Positions 26,272-34,217 of a stretch of DNA of 64,000 nucleotides are shown in pieces. The DNA is from Nocardia caishijiensis NBRC 108228. Lineage in GTDB: Bacteria; Actinomycetota; Actinomycetes; Mycobacteriales; Mycobacteriaceae. Positions within the stretch are counted from its first letter, which is position 1. Every line of letters starts with the position of its first letter. The position numbers were made by a program, and so were the translations under genes. The DNA is taken from the NCBI RefSeq assembly GCF_001612825.1, contig NZ_BDBE01000034.1:62001-126000 (forward strand), written 5' to 3'. The notes under the pieces are model-generated. The model was not told the DNA's origin, made no database searches, and saw nothing but the letters and a program-made list of their open reading frames with translations.

Positions 26272-27179
26272 CCGCGCTGCTGCGCGATGTCACCCTGCGC
26301 GACGGTTTGCAGCTCACCGGCAAGGTGCTGCCGGTGGAGTACAAGATCGACGTGGTGCGCCGACTCCTGGCCGCCGGGGTGCCCGCACTGGAGATCGGTT
26401 CGATGGCTCGGCCCGATCTGGTCGCGCCGATGGCCAACTCGCTCGAGCTGATCGCCGCGCTCACCCCCGATGAGCTGGCGAAATGCTGGGTGTGGGTGGC
26501 CACGCCACGACACGTCGAGAAGGCCGCCGAGGCGGGCGCGCGCAATTTCCAGTACTGCTTCTCGGTGTCGGACGCCCACAACAAGGCCAATATCGGGCGT
26601 GATACCGAGACCTCGGTGGCCGCGATGCCGGACGCCATCCGGCTGGCGAACGAGGCGAACGGTTCGATCCAGCTGTGCCTGGCGACCAGCTTCACCTGCC
26701 CGTTCGACGGCCCGGTCGACCCCGAACGGGTGCTCGCCATCGCCCGCGACCCGCGCACCGACGGCGCCACCGACATCGTCCTCGCCGACACCCTCGGCCA
26801 GGCCGCGCCCGGCCAGGTGAGCACGCTGGTCACCGCTGTCCGCGACACCACACCGGCGCGGCGCATCGTCTTCCACGGGCACGACACCTGGGGGATGGGT
26901 GTGGCCAACACCCTCGCCGCGATCCAGGCGGGCGCGGGCATGGTCGACGGTGCCCTCGGCGGTCTCGGCGGCTGCCCCTTCGCGCCCGGCGCCAGCGGCA
27001 ACACCGCTACCGAGGACATCCTGTTCGCCACCCGCCCGTCCTGGTTCGGCCCCGACGAACTCACGCGGCTGGTCGGGCTCACCGAGGAGTTGCTCGCCGA
27101 ACTGGGTGAGCCCAACCGATCACGCACCGCCGAGGGCGCGCGGTCGAAGGCCGACGCCTTCGAGTGGGTCATCCGGTAG
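26268..27179 (+). CDS. hydroxymethylglutaryl-CoA lyase family protein
   Basis: 303 residues from the ATG at 26268, with GGAG ~9 bases upstream; the frame is open further upstream but overlaps other reading. Family blocks: LLRDVTLRDGLQL (metal/substrate Asp), ALEIGSMARPDLVAPMANS, the HGHDTWGMGVANT metal His pair, and the lyase signature GLGGCPFAPGASGN with the active-site Cys. It should cleave a 3-hydroxyacyl-CoA to acetyl-CoA plus a keto acid, as in leucine degradation. It is paired with a CoA transferase that could supply the thioester. HMG-CoA itself is likely but not proven. Confidence 0.88.
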   Translation: MTALLRDVTLRDGLQLTGKVLPVEYKIDVVRRLLAAGVPALEIGSMARPDLVAPMANSLELIAALTPDELAKCWVWVATPRHVEKAAEAGARNFQYCFSVSDAHNKANIGRDTETSVAAMPDAIRLANEANGSIQLCLATSFTCPFDGPVDPERVLAIARDPRTDGATDIVLADTLGQAAPGQVSTLVTAVRDTTPARRIVFHGHDTWGMGVANTLAAIQAGAGMVDGALGGLGGCPFAPGASGNTATEDILFATRPSWFGPDELTRLVGLTEELLAELGEPNRSRTAEGARSKADAFEWVIR

Positions 27180-27234
27180 GCATCGGGGGAATCCCGGATG
27201 GCGCCGGTGACGGCGGCCCGCCAGACTGGACACC

Positions 27235-28011
27235 ATGACTTCACACCCCACGGGGACCGAGGCCGTCGATACGGCGGCCGCCACCGAGATCGCCGCCGCA
27301 GCACAGGACCTGGTGAAGCTGTACGGCTCCGGCGATACCCAGGTCAAGGCCCTCGACGGGGTATCGGCGGACTTCGCGCGTGGCGAGTTCACGGCCATCA
27401 TGGGACCGTCCGGTTCGGGCAAATCGACGCTCATGCACTGCCTGGCCGGGCTCGACAGCGCCAGCGGCGGCCAGGTCCGCATCGGTGACACCTCGCTCAC
27501 CGGCCTGTCCGACAAGCAGATGACCGCGCTGCGCCGCGATCGCATCGGCTTCGTCTTCCAGGCGTTCAATCTGGTTCCCACGCTCTCCGCGCTGGAGAAC
27601 ATCACCCTCCCGCTCGACATCGCGGGCCGCAAGGCCGACCAGGACTGGCTCGAGACCGTGGTGAAGCGGCTCGGCCTCGCCGACCGGCTCACCCATCGAC
27701 CGAGCGAACTGTCCGGTGGGCAGCAGCAGCGGGTGGCCTGTGCCCGCGCGCTGGTCGGCAAACCGGAGATCATCTTCGGCGACGAACCGACCGGCAACCT
27801 CGACTCGCATTCCTCCGGTGAGGTGCTCTCGATCCTGCGTGCCTCGGTCGACGAATTCGGTCAGACCGTCGTGATCGTCACCCACGACCCGCGCGCGGCC
27901 GCTTACGCCGACCGGGTGGTGTTCCTCGCCGACGGCCGTATCGTCGACGAACTGCGCGATCCGACACAGGACTCGATCCTCGACCGGATGAAGGCGCTGG
28001 AGACCAAGTGA
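27235..28011 (+). CDS. ABC transporter ATP-binding protein (MacB/LolD type)
   Basis: 258 residues. All ATPase motifs are present: Walker A GPSGSGKST, Q-loop FVFQAFNLVPTLSALEN, signature LSGGQQQRVACARAL, Walker B IIFGDEPTGNLDS and the switch His in VIVTHDPRAAAYADR. The EPTGNLDS form places it with MacB/LolD/FtsE-type ATPases. Its stop overlaps the GTG of the permease gene, so they form one transporter. It powers export or extraction of a lipid or peptide at the membrane. Confidence 0.95.
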   Translation: MTSHPTGTEAVDTAAATEIAAAAQDLVKLYGSGDTQVKALDGVSADFARGEFTAIMGPSGSGKSTLMHCLAGLDSASGGQVRIGDTSLTGLSDKQMTALRRDRIGFVFQAFNLVPTLSALENITLPLDIAGRKADQDWLETVVKRLGLADRLTHRPSELSGGQQQRVACARALVGKPEIIFGDEPTGNLDSHSSGEVLSILRASVDEFGQTVVIVTHDPRAAAYADRVVFLADGRIVDELRDPTQDSILDRMKALETK

Positions 28012-30587
28012 ACACAGCATCGCGTCGTGATTCCATGAGGGGCGGCGGTCGGGTGACGGGTGGGCCGATGCGCAGGGTCGCCTTGCGTAATCTCGCCGCG
28101 CACAAGGTGCGGTTGGCCCTGACGGTGTTGTCGGTGGTGCTCGGCACCGCGTTCATCTCCGGGTCGTTCGTGTTCACCGACACCTTGCAGCGCACCTTCG
28201 ACGGGATCTTCGCCGGTCAGGCCGAGGGTGTCGACGTGCGGGTGGGACCGAAGGACCAGCAGTCGCTCGGTGTGCCGACCAATATCGTCGCCGCATTGGC
28301 CAAGGCCGAGGGCGTCGAGCGTGTCGCGCCCGCCGTGAACGGCCCGATCGTGCTGCTGCAGCCCGACGGCAAGAAAGCCGTTCAGACCGGGGGTGCGCCG
28401 AGTTTCGGCCTGTCGTACCTGCCGCCGGAACAGGCTGTCGAGACGCCCGACAAGTTCGTGGCGGGTGTGCCGCCCGCGCAGCCGGGCGAGATCGCGCTCA
28501 ATGTCGGTGGTGCCGAGAAGGCCGGGCTGAAGGTCGGTGACAAGACCAAGGTGCTCGTCCCCTCCAAGGGCGACCCGTTCGAGGTGACCCTCACCGGCAT
28601 CTACGAGATGCCGGGCGCCGAGGGCGGCGGGGTGATCGCGGTGCTGTTCACCGACCAGCAGGGCCGCAAGCTGTTCACCGACGGCAACTACGTGGCCTAC
28701 GCCGATATCCGGGCCGCACCGGGGGTCGCGGCCGACGACCTGCGCGACCGGCTTGCCACCGGCCTGCCGAACCTGAAGGTGCAGAACTCCGACGAGGTCC
28801 GTGAGGACATGAAGAAGGAGATCTCGGAGGCCCTCACCTTCATCAACTACTTCCTGCTCGCCTTCGGGGCGATCGCCCTGATCGTCGGCACGTTCATCAT
28901 CTACAACACCTTCTCGATGATCGTGGCGCAGCGGTTGCGTGAGCTCGCGTTGCTGCGCGCGATCGGGGCGAGCCGTCAGCAGGTCGGCCGTTCGGTGGTC
29001 GGCGAGGCGGTGGTGATCGGGTTGATCGGCAGTGCGATCGGTCTCGGCGCGGGCATCGCGCTGGCGTTCGGGTTGTCGGCGTTGCTCAACGCGTTCGATG
29101 TCGGTTTGCCGACGGGGTCGCTCACGGTGCTGCCGCGTACCGCGGTCGTCGCGCTGCTCGTCGGCTTGCTGGTGACCGTGGCCAGTGCCTACGCACCGGC
29201 CCGCCGCGCCGCGAAGGTGCCGCCGGTGGAGGCGATGCGCTCCGAATTCGCCAGTGCCGGTGAATCCTTGCGACTGCGTACGGTCCTCGGCGCGGTGCTC
29301 GCCGTGGCGGGTGGTGTGCTGGTGTATCTCGGCGCCCAGGGCACGGGCAAGAGCGCGGCGATCACCGTCGGCGTCGGTGCGCTCGGCCTCATCCTGGCGG
29401 TGCTGCTGGCCGCGCCCGCGCTGTCGCGGCCGATGGTGATGGTGCTCGGTGTGCTCACCCGGCCGTTCGGGCCGATGGGGCGGATGGCACGCAACAACGC
29501 GGTCCGCAATCCGCGTCGCACCGCCGCCACCGCCTTCGCGCTCACGCTCGGTCTGATGCTGGTCTCGGCCATCGGCATTCTCGGCGCGTCCGCGAAGACC
29601 AGCGTGGCCGTGCTCATCGACAAGGGTGTGAAGGCCGAGTACGTGCTGGCCGGTCCGCCGATGCTCGGTGTGGCGATCGGTGCGGTCGACGCGGTGCGCC
29701 AGCAGGTTCCGCAGGTCGAGGAGGTCACCGGGATTCGCATCGTCGGGTTCCGGCTCGGTGAGGAACGGGTCGGTGGAACCACCCTTGAGGGACCGATCGA
29801 CCCGGTGATGGATATCGAGATGCGCGAAGGCTCGAGCGTCATCGGCGAACGGGGCATGCTCGTCGGCGAGACCGAAGCGGCCGACCGCGGCTGGGAACTC
29901 GGGGAGAAGGTGACCATCACCAGCCTCGACAACGCGCGGCTCGAGTTGACCGTCGGCGGCATCTACGCCGACTCGCCGCTGCTCGGGACGATGGTCGTCG
30001 ACCCGCGACTCTACGAACAGCTGATGCCGCAGAAGTTGCGGACGAACGCGATCGTGCTGGTGAAGGCGCAGCCGGGCGCCGATGTCGCCGCCATGCGGAC
30101 GAATCTGGAGAAGGCCACCGAACCGTTCGCGGTGGTGCAGGTGCAGGACCACGAACAGTTCAAGGGCGCTCAGGGCCAGCAGATCAACACGCTGCTCGCC
30201 ATTCTCTACGGCCTGCTCGCGCTGGCGGTGGTGATCGCGGTGCTCGGCATCATCAACACCCTCGCGCTGTCGGTGGTGGAGCGTCGCCGGGAGATCGGCA
30301 TGCTGCGCGCTGTCGGCACTCAGCGTTCGCAGGTTCGCCGAACGATCTACCTGGAATCCATGTTGATCGCGATCTTCGGTGCCATCGTGGGGCTGATCCT
30401 CGGTATCGCCCTCGGTGTCGGCTTCCTGCGCACCCTGCGTGACATGGGTATCGACCAGATCGATATCCCGTGGTCGCAGCTGGTGGTGATGCTGATCGCC
30501 TCCGGGGTGGTCGGTGTGCTGGCGGCGGTGTGGCCGGGTGTGCGGGCCGCGCGGACGCCACCGTTGGCGGCTATCGCGGACCTGTAA
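28008..30587 (+). CDS. FtsX/MacB-like ABC transporter permease with two FtsX domains
   Basis: 859 residues starting with a GTG overlapping the ATPase stop. Layout: one N-terminal transmembrane helix (VRLALTVLSVVLGTAFISGSF), a large extracellular MacB-like domain (~residues 60-270), three helices with LRELALLRAIGASRQQV, further helices, a second extracellular domain (~530-700), and three helices ending with ERRREIGMLRAVGTQRSQV. This 8-10-helix two-FtsX arrangement is that of lipoprotein/lipid-type exporters in actinobacteria. Substrate is unknown. A perfect hairpin follows the stop. Confidence 0.93.
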   Translation: MNTASRRDSMRGGGRVTGGPMRRVALRNLAAHKVRLALTVLSVVLGTAFISGSFVFTDTLQRTFDGIFAGQAEGVDVRVGPKDQQSLGVPTNIVAALAKAEGVERVAPAVNGPIVLLQPDGKKAVQTGGAPSFGLSYLPPEQAVETPDKFVAGVPPAQPGEIALNVGGAEKAGLKVGDKTKVLVPSKGDPFEVTLTGIYEMPGAEGGGVIAVLFTDQQGRKLFTDGNYVAYADIRAAPGVAADDLRDRLATGLPNLKVQNSDEVREDMKKEISEALTFINYFLLAFGAIALIVGTFIIYNTFSMIVAQRLRELALLRAIGASRQQVGRSVVGEAVVIGLIGSAIGLGAGIALAFGLSALLNAFDVGLPTGSLTVLPRTAVVALLVGLLVTVASAYAPARRAAKVPPVEAMRSEFASAGESLRLRTVLGAVLAVAGGVLVYLGAQGTGKSAAITVGVGALGLILAVLLAAPALSRPMVMVLGVLTRPFGPMGRMARNNAVRNPRRTAATAFALTLGLMLVSAIGILGASAKTSVAVLIDKGVKAEYVLAGPPMLGVAIGAVDAVRQQVPQVEEVTGIRIVGFRLGEERVGGTTLEGPIDPVMDIEMREGSSVIGERGMLVGETEAADRGWELGEKVTITSLDNARLELTVGGIYADSPLLGTMVVDPRLYEQLMPQKLRTNAIVLVKAQPGADVAAMRTNLEKATEPFAVVQVQDHEQFKGAQGQQINTLLAILYGLLALAVVIAVLGIINTLALSVVERRREIGMLRAVGTQRSQVRRTIYLESMLIAIFGAIVGLILGIALGVGFLRTLRDMGIDQIDIPWSQLVVMLIASGVVGVLAAVWPGVRAARTPPLAAIADL

Positions 30588-30598
30588 GAGCGACGAAC

Positions 30599-30639
30599 CC
30601 GTCGGGCCCCGGGAGTGGATTCCGGGGCCCGACGGTTTT
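30599..30639. terminator. bidirectional hairpin terminator with T tract
   Basis: A perfect 14-base stem (CCGTCGGGCCCCGG and its complement) with a 9-base loop is followed by TTTT on the plus strand. It lies between the converging ABC permease and kinase-ARH genes and should terminate both. Confidence 0.88.
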
Positions 30640-30643
30640 CGGG

Positions 30644-32899
30644 TCAGGCGGGGTACCGGTCGAACCAGTCGTCGGTGGGTCCGCCGTGCTCGTCCCTCGG
30701 TGGGGTGAGCCCGAATTCGGTGCAGTAGTCGGTGGCCAGGCGTTCGAGGACCGGGCGCGCGTCGACGGTGCGCGCCCAGCGGTGGGGCAGGGCGCCGCGG
30801 CCGTAGCGGGCGCCGAGCAGGCTTCCCGCGATCGAGCCGGTGGCGTCGCTGTCACCGGAGTGGTTCACCGACAACAGCAGTCCGGTGCGGACGATGACGT
30901 GGCCGGGCCCACCGACGGTTTCCGCCGCCAGCATGGCGTAGACGGCGATCGCCAGCGCTTCGGGGCCGATCCAGCCCGCGCCGAGGGTCTCGAGGTCTTC
31001 GGGGCGGGGCACGCGCGCGGCGCGAGCCGTGCGGGTGGCCAGCGCGATCGCCGCTTCGAGGGCGGCCGTCGTCTCCGCGTGGTGCGGGTAGGTCGCGAGT
31101 TCGGCCAGCGCCTGGTCCAGTGCGGTTCTGGACGCGACGCCCCGGCTCAGCTGATAGATCAGCGTGGCGAGCACGCCCGCAGGCAGCCACCCGCTGGGGT
31201 GACCGTGGGTGAGCGCGGCGGTGTCGCAACCCAATTCGAAGATGGCGGTGAGCGCGGCCCCGGAACGGTCGGCGGCGTAGCCGAATCCGCAGGGCGCCGA
31301 CCGCATCAGCGCGCCACTGCCTTTGGAATGGTTGATCGGCCGGTCGCGGGTGCCGAGCGGGTTCGTTGGCTCCCGGCGTTCGGCCACCGCGCGCAACGAG
31401 GTGTACACCGAGTTCGCGACGCCGCGCTGCTCGATCAGCTCGCGATGGCCCGCCAGGGAGCTGTGCAGGGCGGTCGGTTGCTCGGGCAATTCACCCACCT
31501 GTCCACGCAACCACACGAGCATCCCCTGCTGCAGCAGACCGAGCGTCGCGCCGCCGATGCCCTTGGCCCGCGCCCGCACCGAACCCCGGATGAGCGCCTC
31601 GACGGTGAAGGCGGTCAGCTGAGTTTCCTCGGAGATGCGCAGCTGGTCGGCCTCGTCGGTCACCCCGAGATACCCGTACTCGTCGCGGATCCGACGCAGG
31701 GACAGAGTCTCGACCGGTGCGCCGAGTGCGTCGCCGATCGCACCACCGAGCAGGCAGCCGTGTACCGCGTTCAGCCATTCGACCGCACCGTGCGGTTTCC
31801 CGGTGTCGGAGTGTGCTTTTCGTGCGTCGGGCGAGGCGAGCGCGTGCGCGCCGCGCGTTCGCGGCTCGCCGGTGCGGATCACCGGGATACCCGCCGACAC
31901 GGCGGGGTTGCCGGTGGGTGCGGACGTTTCCGTGTCGGCGGCTGTGCCGTCGTCGACGGGTCTGCCGACGGCGGTGGGATCGCCGCGGTGGTGCGGCGGC
32001 AGGCGGTGATCGCCGGTGTGCGGACGTGGCGTGGCCGGTTGTCGACCGGTGCGCGGGGGTCGGCGCAGTGCGTCGGTGAGGGCGGCGGCGAAGGCCGTGC
32101 AGGTGGGGAAGCGGTGCGCCGGATTCTTCGCGAGGGCCTTGGCGAGGACCGCGTCGACGGCGGTGGGGAGGCTGGCGCGCCGCGTGCTCGCCGACGGTGG
32201 CGCAGCGTTGAGGTGGCCGAGCATGACGGTGGCCGGATTGGGCGCGTCGTAGGGGCCGCTGCCGGTGAGCAAGCGGAAAACAGTGCAGGCCAAGGAGTAC
32301 TGGTCGCCGCGACCGTCGAGGGGTTCGCTGCTGAGCTGCTCAGGGGAGGCGTAGGCGATGGTTGCGGTGAACTGGCCGGTGCGGGTCAGGCCGACGGAGT
32401 CGTCGAGGAGTTTGGCGATGCCGAAGTCGGTGAGTACCACCCGTTCGTCGAAACCCGCGCCGACACCCGCCGTGCGCGAGAGCAGGATGTTGGCGGGCTT
32501 CACATCGCGGTGCAGCACACCCTGGCGGTGCGCGTAGTCCAGCGCGCCAGCGGTCTGGGTGACGATCTGGGCGATGCGCTCGGTCCCGAACTCCGCCGCC
32601 GGGATCGCCGCCGCGTCCACACCGTCGACGAACTGCATGGCGATCCAGCACCGTTCGTCCTCGACCCCACGGTCGTAGACGGTGATGATGTTCGGATGGT
32701 CGAGCTGGGCGATCACATCGGCTTCCCGCTCGAACCTGGTCCGGATCTCGGTGTCGGCGAACAGCTCCCGGTGCATGAGCTTGAGCGCGGTGAGGCGTGG
32801 CAGCCTGCGGTCCTTCGCCGCGTACACCGCGCCCATCCCGCCGCGTCCCAGTTCTCGTTCGATGACGAAACCGGCGAAAACCGCCCCGCGCCGCACCAT
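30644..32899 (-). CDS. Ser/Thr kinase fused to an ADP-ribosylglycohydrolase
   Basis: 751 residues. Residues 1-~280 are a complete PknB-like kinase: GRGGMG (18-23), Lys40, HRDVKPANILL (Asp132), DFG (158-160), ASPEQL. Residues ~280-375 are a Pro/Arg/Thr-rich linker. Residues 378-~735 form an ADP-ribosylglycohydrolase (DraG/ARH): GCLLGGAIGDALGAPVE (381-397), SEETQLT at 423-429 where most members have a DDT-type metal motif, GHPSGW, and the metal motif NHSGDSDATGSIAG (679-692). No membrane helix. The enzyme could phosphorylate proteins and remove ADP-ribose. It lies 67 bases downstream of the VWA gene on the same strand, probably last in that operon. Its kinase is a cousin of those at 18.7-22.8 kb. 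Confidence 0.9.
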   Translation of the reverse strand: MVRRGAVFAGFVIERELGRGGMGAVYAAKDRRLPRLTALKLMHRELFADTEIRTRFEREADVIAQLDHPNIITVYDRGVEDERCWIAMQFVDGVDAAAIPAAEFGTERIAQIVTQTAGALDYAHRQGVLHRDVKPANILLSRTAGVGAGFDERVVLTDFGIAKLLDDSVGLTRTGQFTATIAYASPEQLSSEPLDGRGDQYSLACTVFRLLTGSGPYDAPNPATVMLGHLNAAPPSASTRRASLPTAVDAVLAKALAKNPAHRFPTCTAFAAALTDALRRPPRTGRQPATPRPHTGDHRLPPHHRGDPTAVGRPVDDGTAADTETSAPTGNPAVSAGIPVIRTGEPRTRGAHALASPDARKAHSDTGKPHGAVEWLNAVHGCLLGGAIGDALGAPVETLSLRRIRDEYGYLGVTDEADQLRISEETQLTAFTVEALIRGSVRARAKGIGGATLGLLQQGMLVWLRGQVGELPEQPTALHSSLAGHRELIEQRGVANSVYTSLRAVAERREPTNPLGTRDRPINHSKGSGALMRSAPCGFGYAADRSGAALTAIFELGCDTAALTHGHPSGWLPAGVLATLIYQLSRGVASRTALDQALAELATYPHHAETTAALEAAIALATRTARAARVPRPEDLETLGAGWIGPEALAIAVYAMLAAETVGGPGHVIVRTGLLLSVNHSGDSDATGSIAGSLLGARYGRGALPHRWARTVDARPVLERLATDYCTEFGLTPPRDEHGGPTDDWFDRYPA

Positions 32900-32966
32900 C
32901 GCTCACCCCGTTCACCGAATCCGATCGTTGGCAGCCTAATCGGCGCGGTCGCTCGCCGAGTCGTTG

Positions 32967-34130
32967 TCACACCGCCGGGGCGTGGGTGTGTGCCCATCGG
33001 GTGATGTCGCCGCGGTCGAGCGCGGTGGCGAGCAGGTCGGGGAATTTGTCCGGTGTACAGGCGAAAGCCGGGATTCCCAGGGCCGCCAGTGCCGCCGCGT
33101 TGTCGTGATCGTAGGCGGGGGCACCCTCGTCGGAGAGCGCGAGCAGCACGACCACCTGGACGCCTGCCTCCTTCATCGCGTTGCACCGGCGCAGCATCTC
33201 CTCGCGCACCCCGCCCTCGTAGAGGTCGGAGATGAGCACGAACAGGCTGTCGGTGGGTCGGGTGATGAGCGATTGGGAGTAGGCGATGGCGCGGTTGATG
33301 TCGGTGCCGCCGCCGAGTTGGGTGCCGAACAACACGTCGACCGGGTCGCTGAGCTGTTCGGTGAGATCGACGACCTCGGTGTCGAACACCACCAGCGAGG
33401 TCTTCAACGACCGCATCGAGGCCAGCACCGCGCCGAACACCGAGGCGTAGACCACGCTGGCCGCCATCGAGCCGGATTGGTCGATCGCGAGCACCACATC
33501 GCGCTGGATCGCCTGCGACTTGCGGCCGTAACCGACGAGTCGCTCGGGCACGACGGTGCGGTGTTCGGGCAGGTAGTTGGCCAGATTCTTGCGGATGGTC
33601 CGGTCGAAATCGATATCGCGCAGCTTCGGGCGGTGGGTACGCGCGGCCCGGTTGACCGCGCCCGACACGGCCGCGACCGTCTTGGCCGCGATGCGCTGCT
33701 CGATCTCGCGCACCACCTTCTCCACCACCATCCGGGCGGTCGCCTTGGTGGTCTCGGGCATCACCCGATTGAGACCGAGCAGCGTACCGACCAGGTGCAC
33801 ATCGGGTTCCACCGATTCCAGCAGCTCCGGCTCCAGCAGCAGCTGCGTGAGGTTGAGCCGTTGCACCGCGTCGCGCTGCATCACCTCGACCACGGTGGCG
33901 GGGAAGTAGGTGCGGATGTCGCCGAGCCACCGCGCCACCCGGGGCGCCGAGCCACCGAGCCCGCCGGACCTTTTCGCCGAGGTGCCCGCCTCGCCGGTGT
34001 TGTACAGGGCGCTGAGCGCCTGGTCCATGGCCTGATCCGCCCCCGATCCCAGCCCGCCGAGTTGTTCTTCGGCGGCGGAGCCGAGTACGAGACGCCAACG
34101 GCGAGCGTGGGTTTCGTCGTTACCGGTCAT
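32967..34130 (-). CDS. VWA-domain protein (YehP-like)
   Basis: 387 residues. The C-terminal half is a von Willebrand factor A domain with a complete MIDAS: DQSGS at 217-221 (AIDQSGSMAASVV), Thr in GGGTDINRAIAY and Asp in ISDLYEGG. The N-terminal ~200 residues are helical, with a basic stretch near RTHRPKLRDIDFDRTIRKN. In MoxR/VWA systems the metal-bearing VWA protein works with a MoxR AAA+ ATPase to load or remodel a target. Gene order with SWIM, MoxR and DUF5682 matches the yehQ/L/M/P set of E. coli. The downstream gene encodes the kinase-ARH fusion. Confidence 0.9.
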   Translation of the reverse strand: MTGNDETHARRWRLVLGSAAEEQLGGLGSGADQAMDQALSALYNTGEAGTSAKRSGGLGGSAPRVARWLGDIRTYFPATVVEVMQRDAVQRLNLTQLLLEPELLESVEPDVHLVGTLLGLNRVMPETTKATARMVVEKVVREIEQRIAAKTVAAVSGAVNRAARTHRPKLRDIDFDRTIRKNLANYLPEHRTVVPERLVGYGRKSQAIQRDVVLAIDQSGSMAASVVYASVFGAVLASMRSLKTSLVVFDTEVVDLTEQLSDPVDVLFGTQLGGGTDINRAIAYSQSLITRPTDSLFVLISDLYEGGVREEMLRRCNAMKEAGVQVVVLLALSDEGAPAYDHDNAAALAALGIPAFACTPDKFPDLLATALDRGDITRWAHTHAPAV

Positions 34131-34217
34131 GGTGACGCTCCTGATGATCGTCGGACGTGCGGACTCGCGGACCCGGGATGTTCGCCCGGTCCGGGGACGG
34201 CGGGCCGGGGTAGGTAC

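Noticed and set aside
24716..27304. 862-codon minus-strand open frame
   Set aside because: It runs antisense to the CoA transferase and HMG-CoA lyase genes, is rich in Arg/Ser/Pro low complexity and shows no domain. It is a shadow frame typical of GC-rich DNA.
27903..30152. 749-codon minus-strand open frame
   Set aside because: It is antisense to the ABC permease and almost wholly His/Arg/Asp/Glu low complexity, with no motif or ribosome site.
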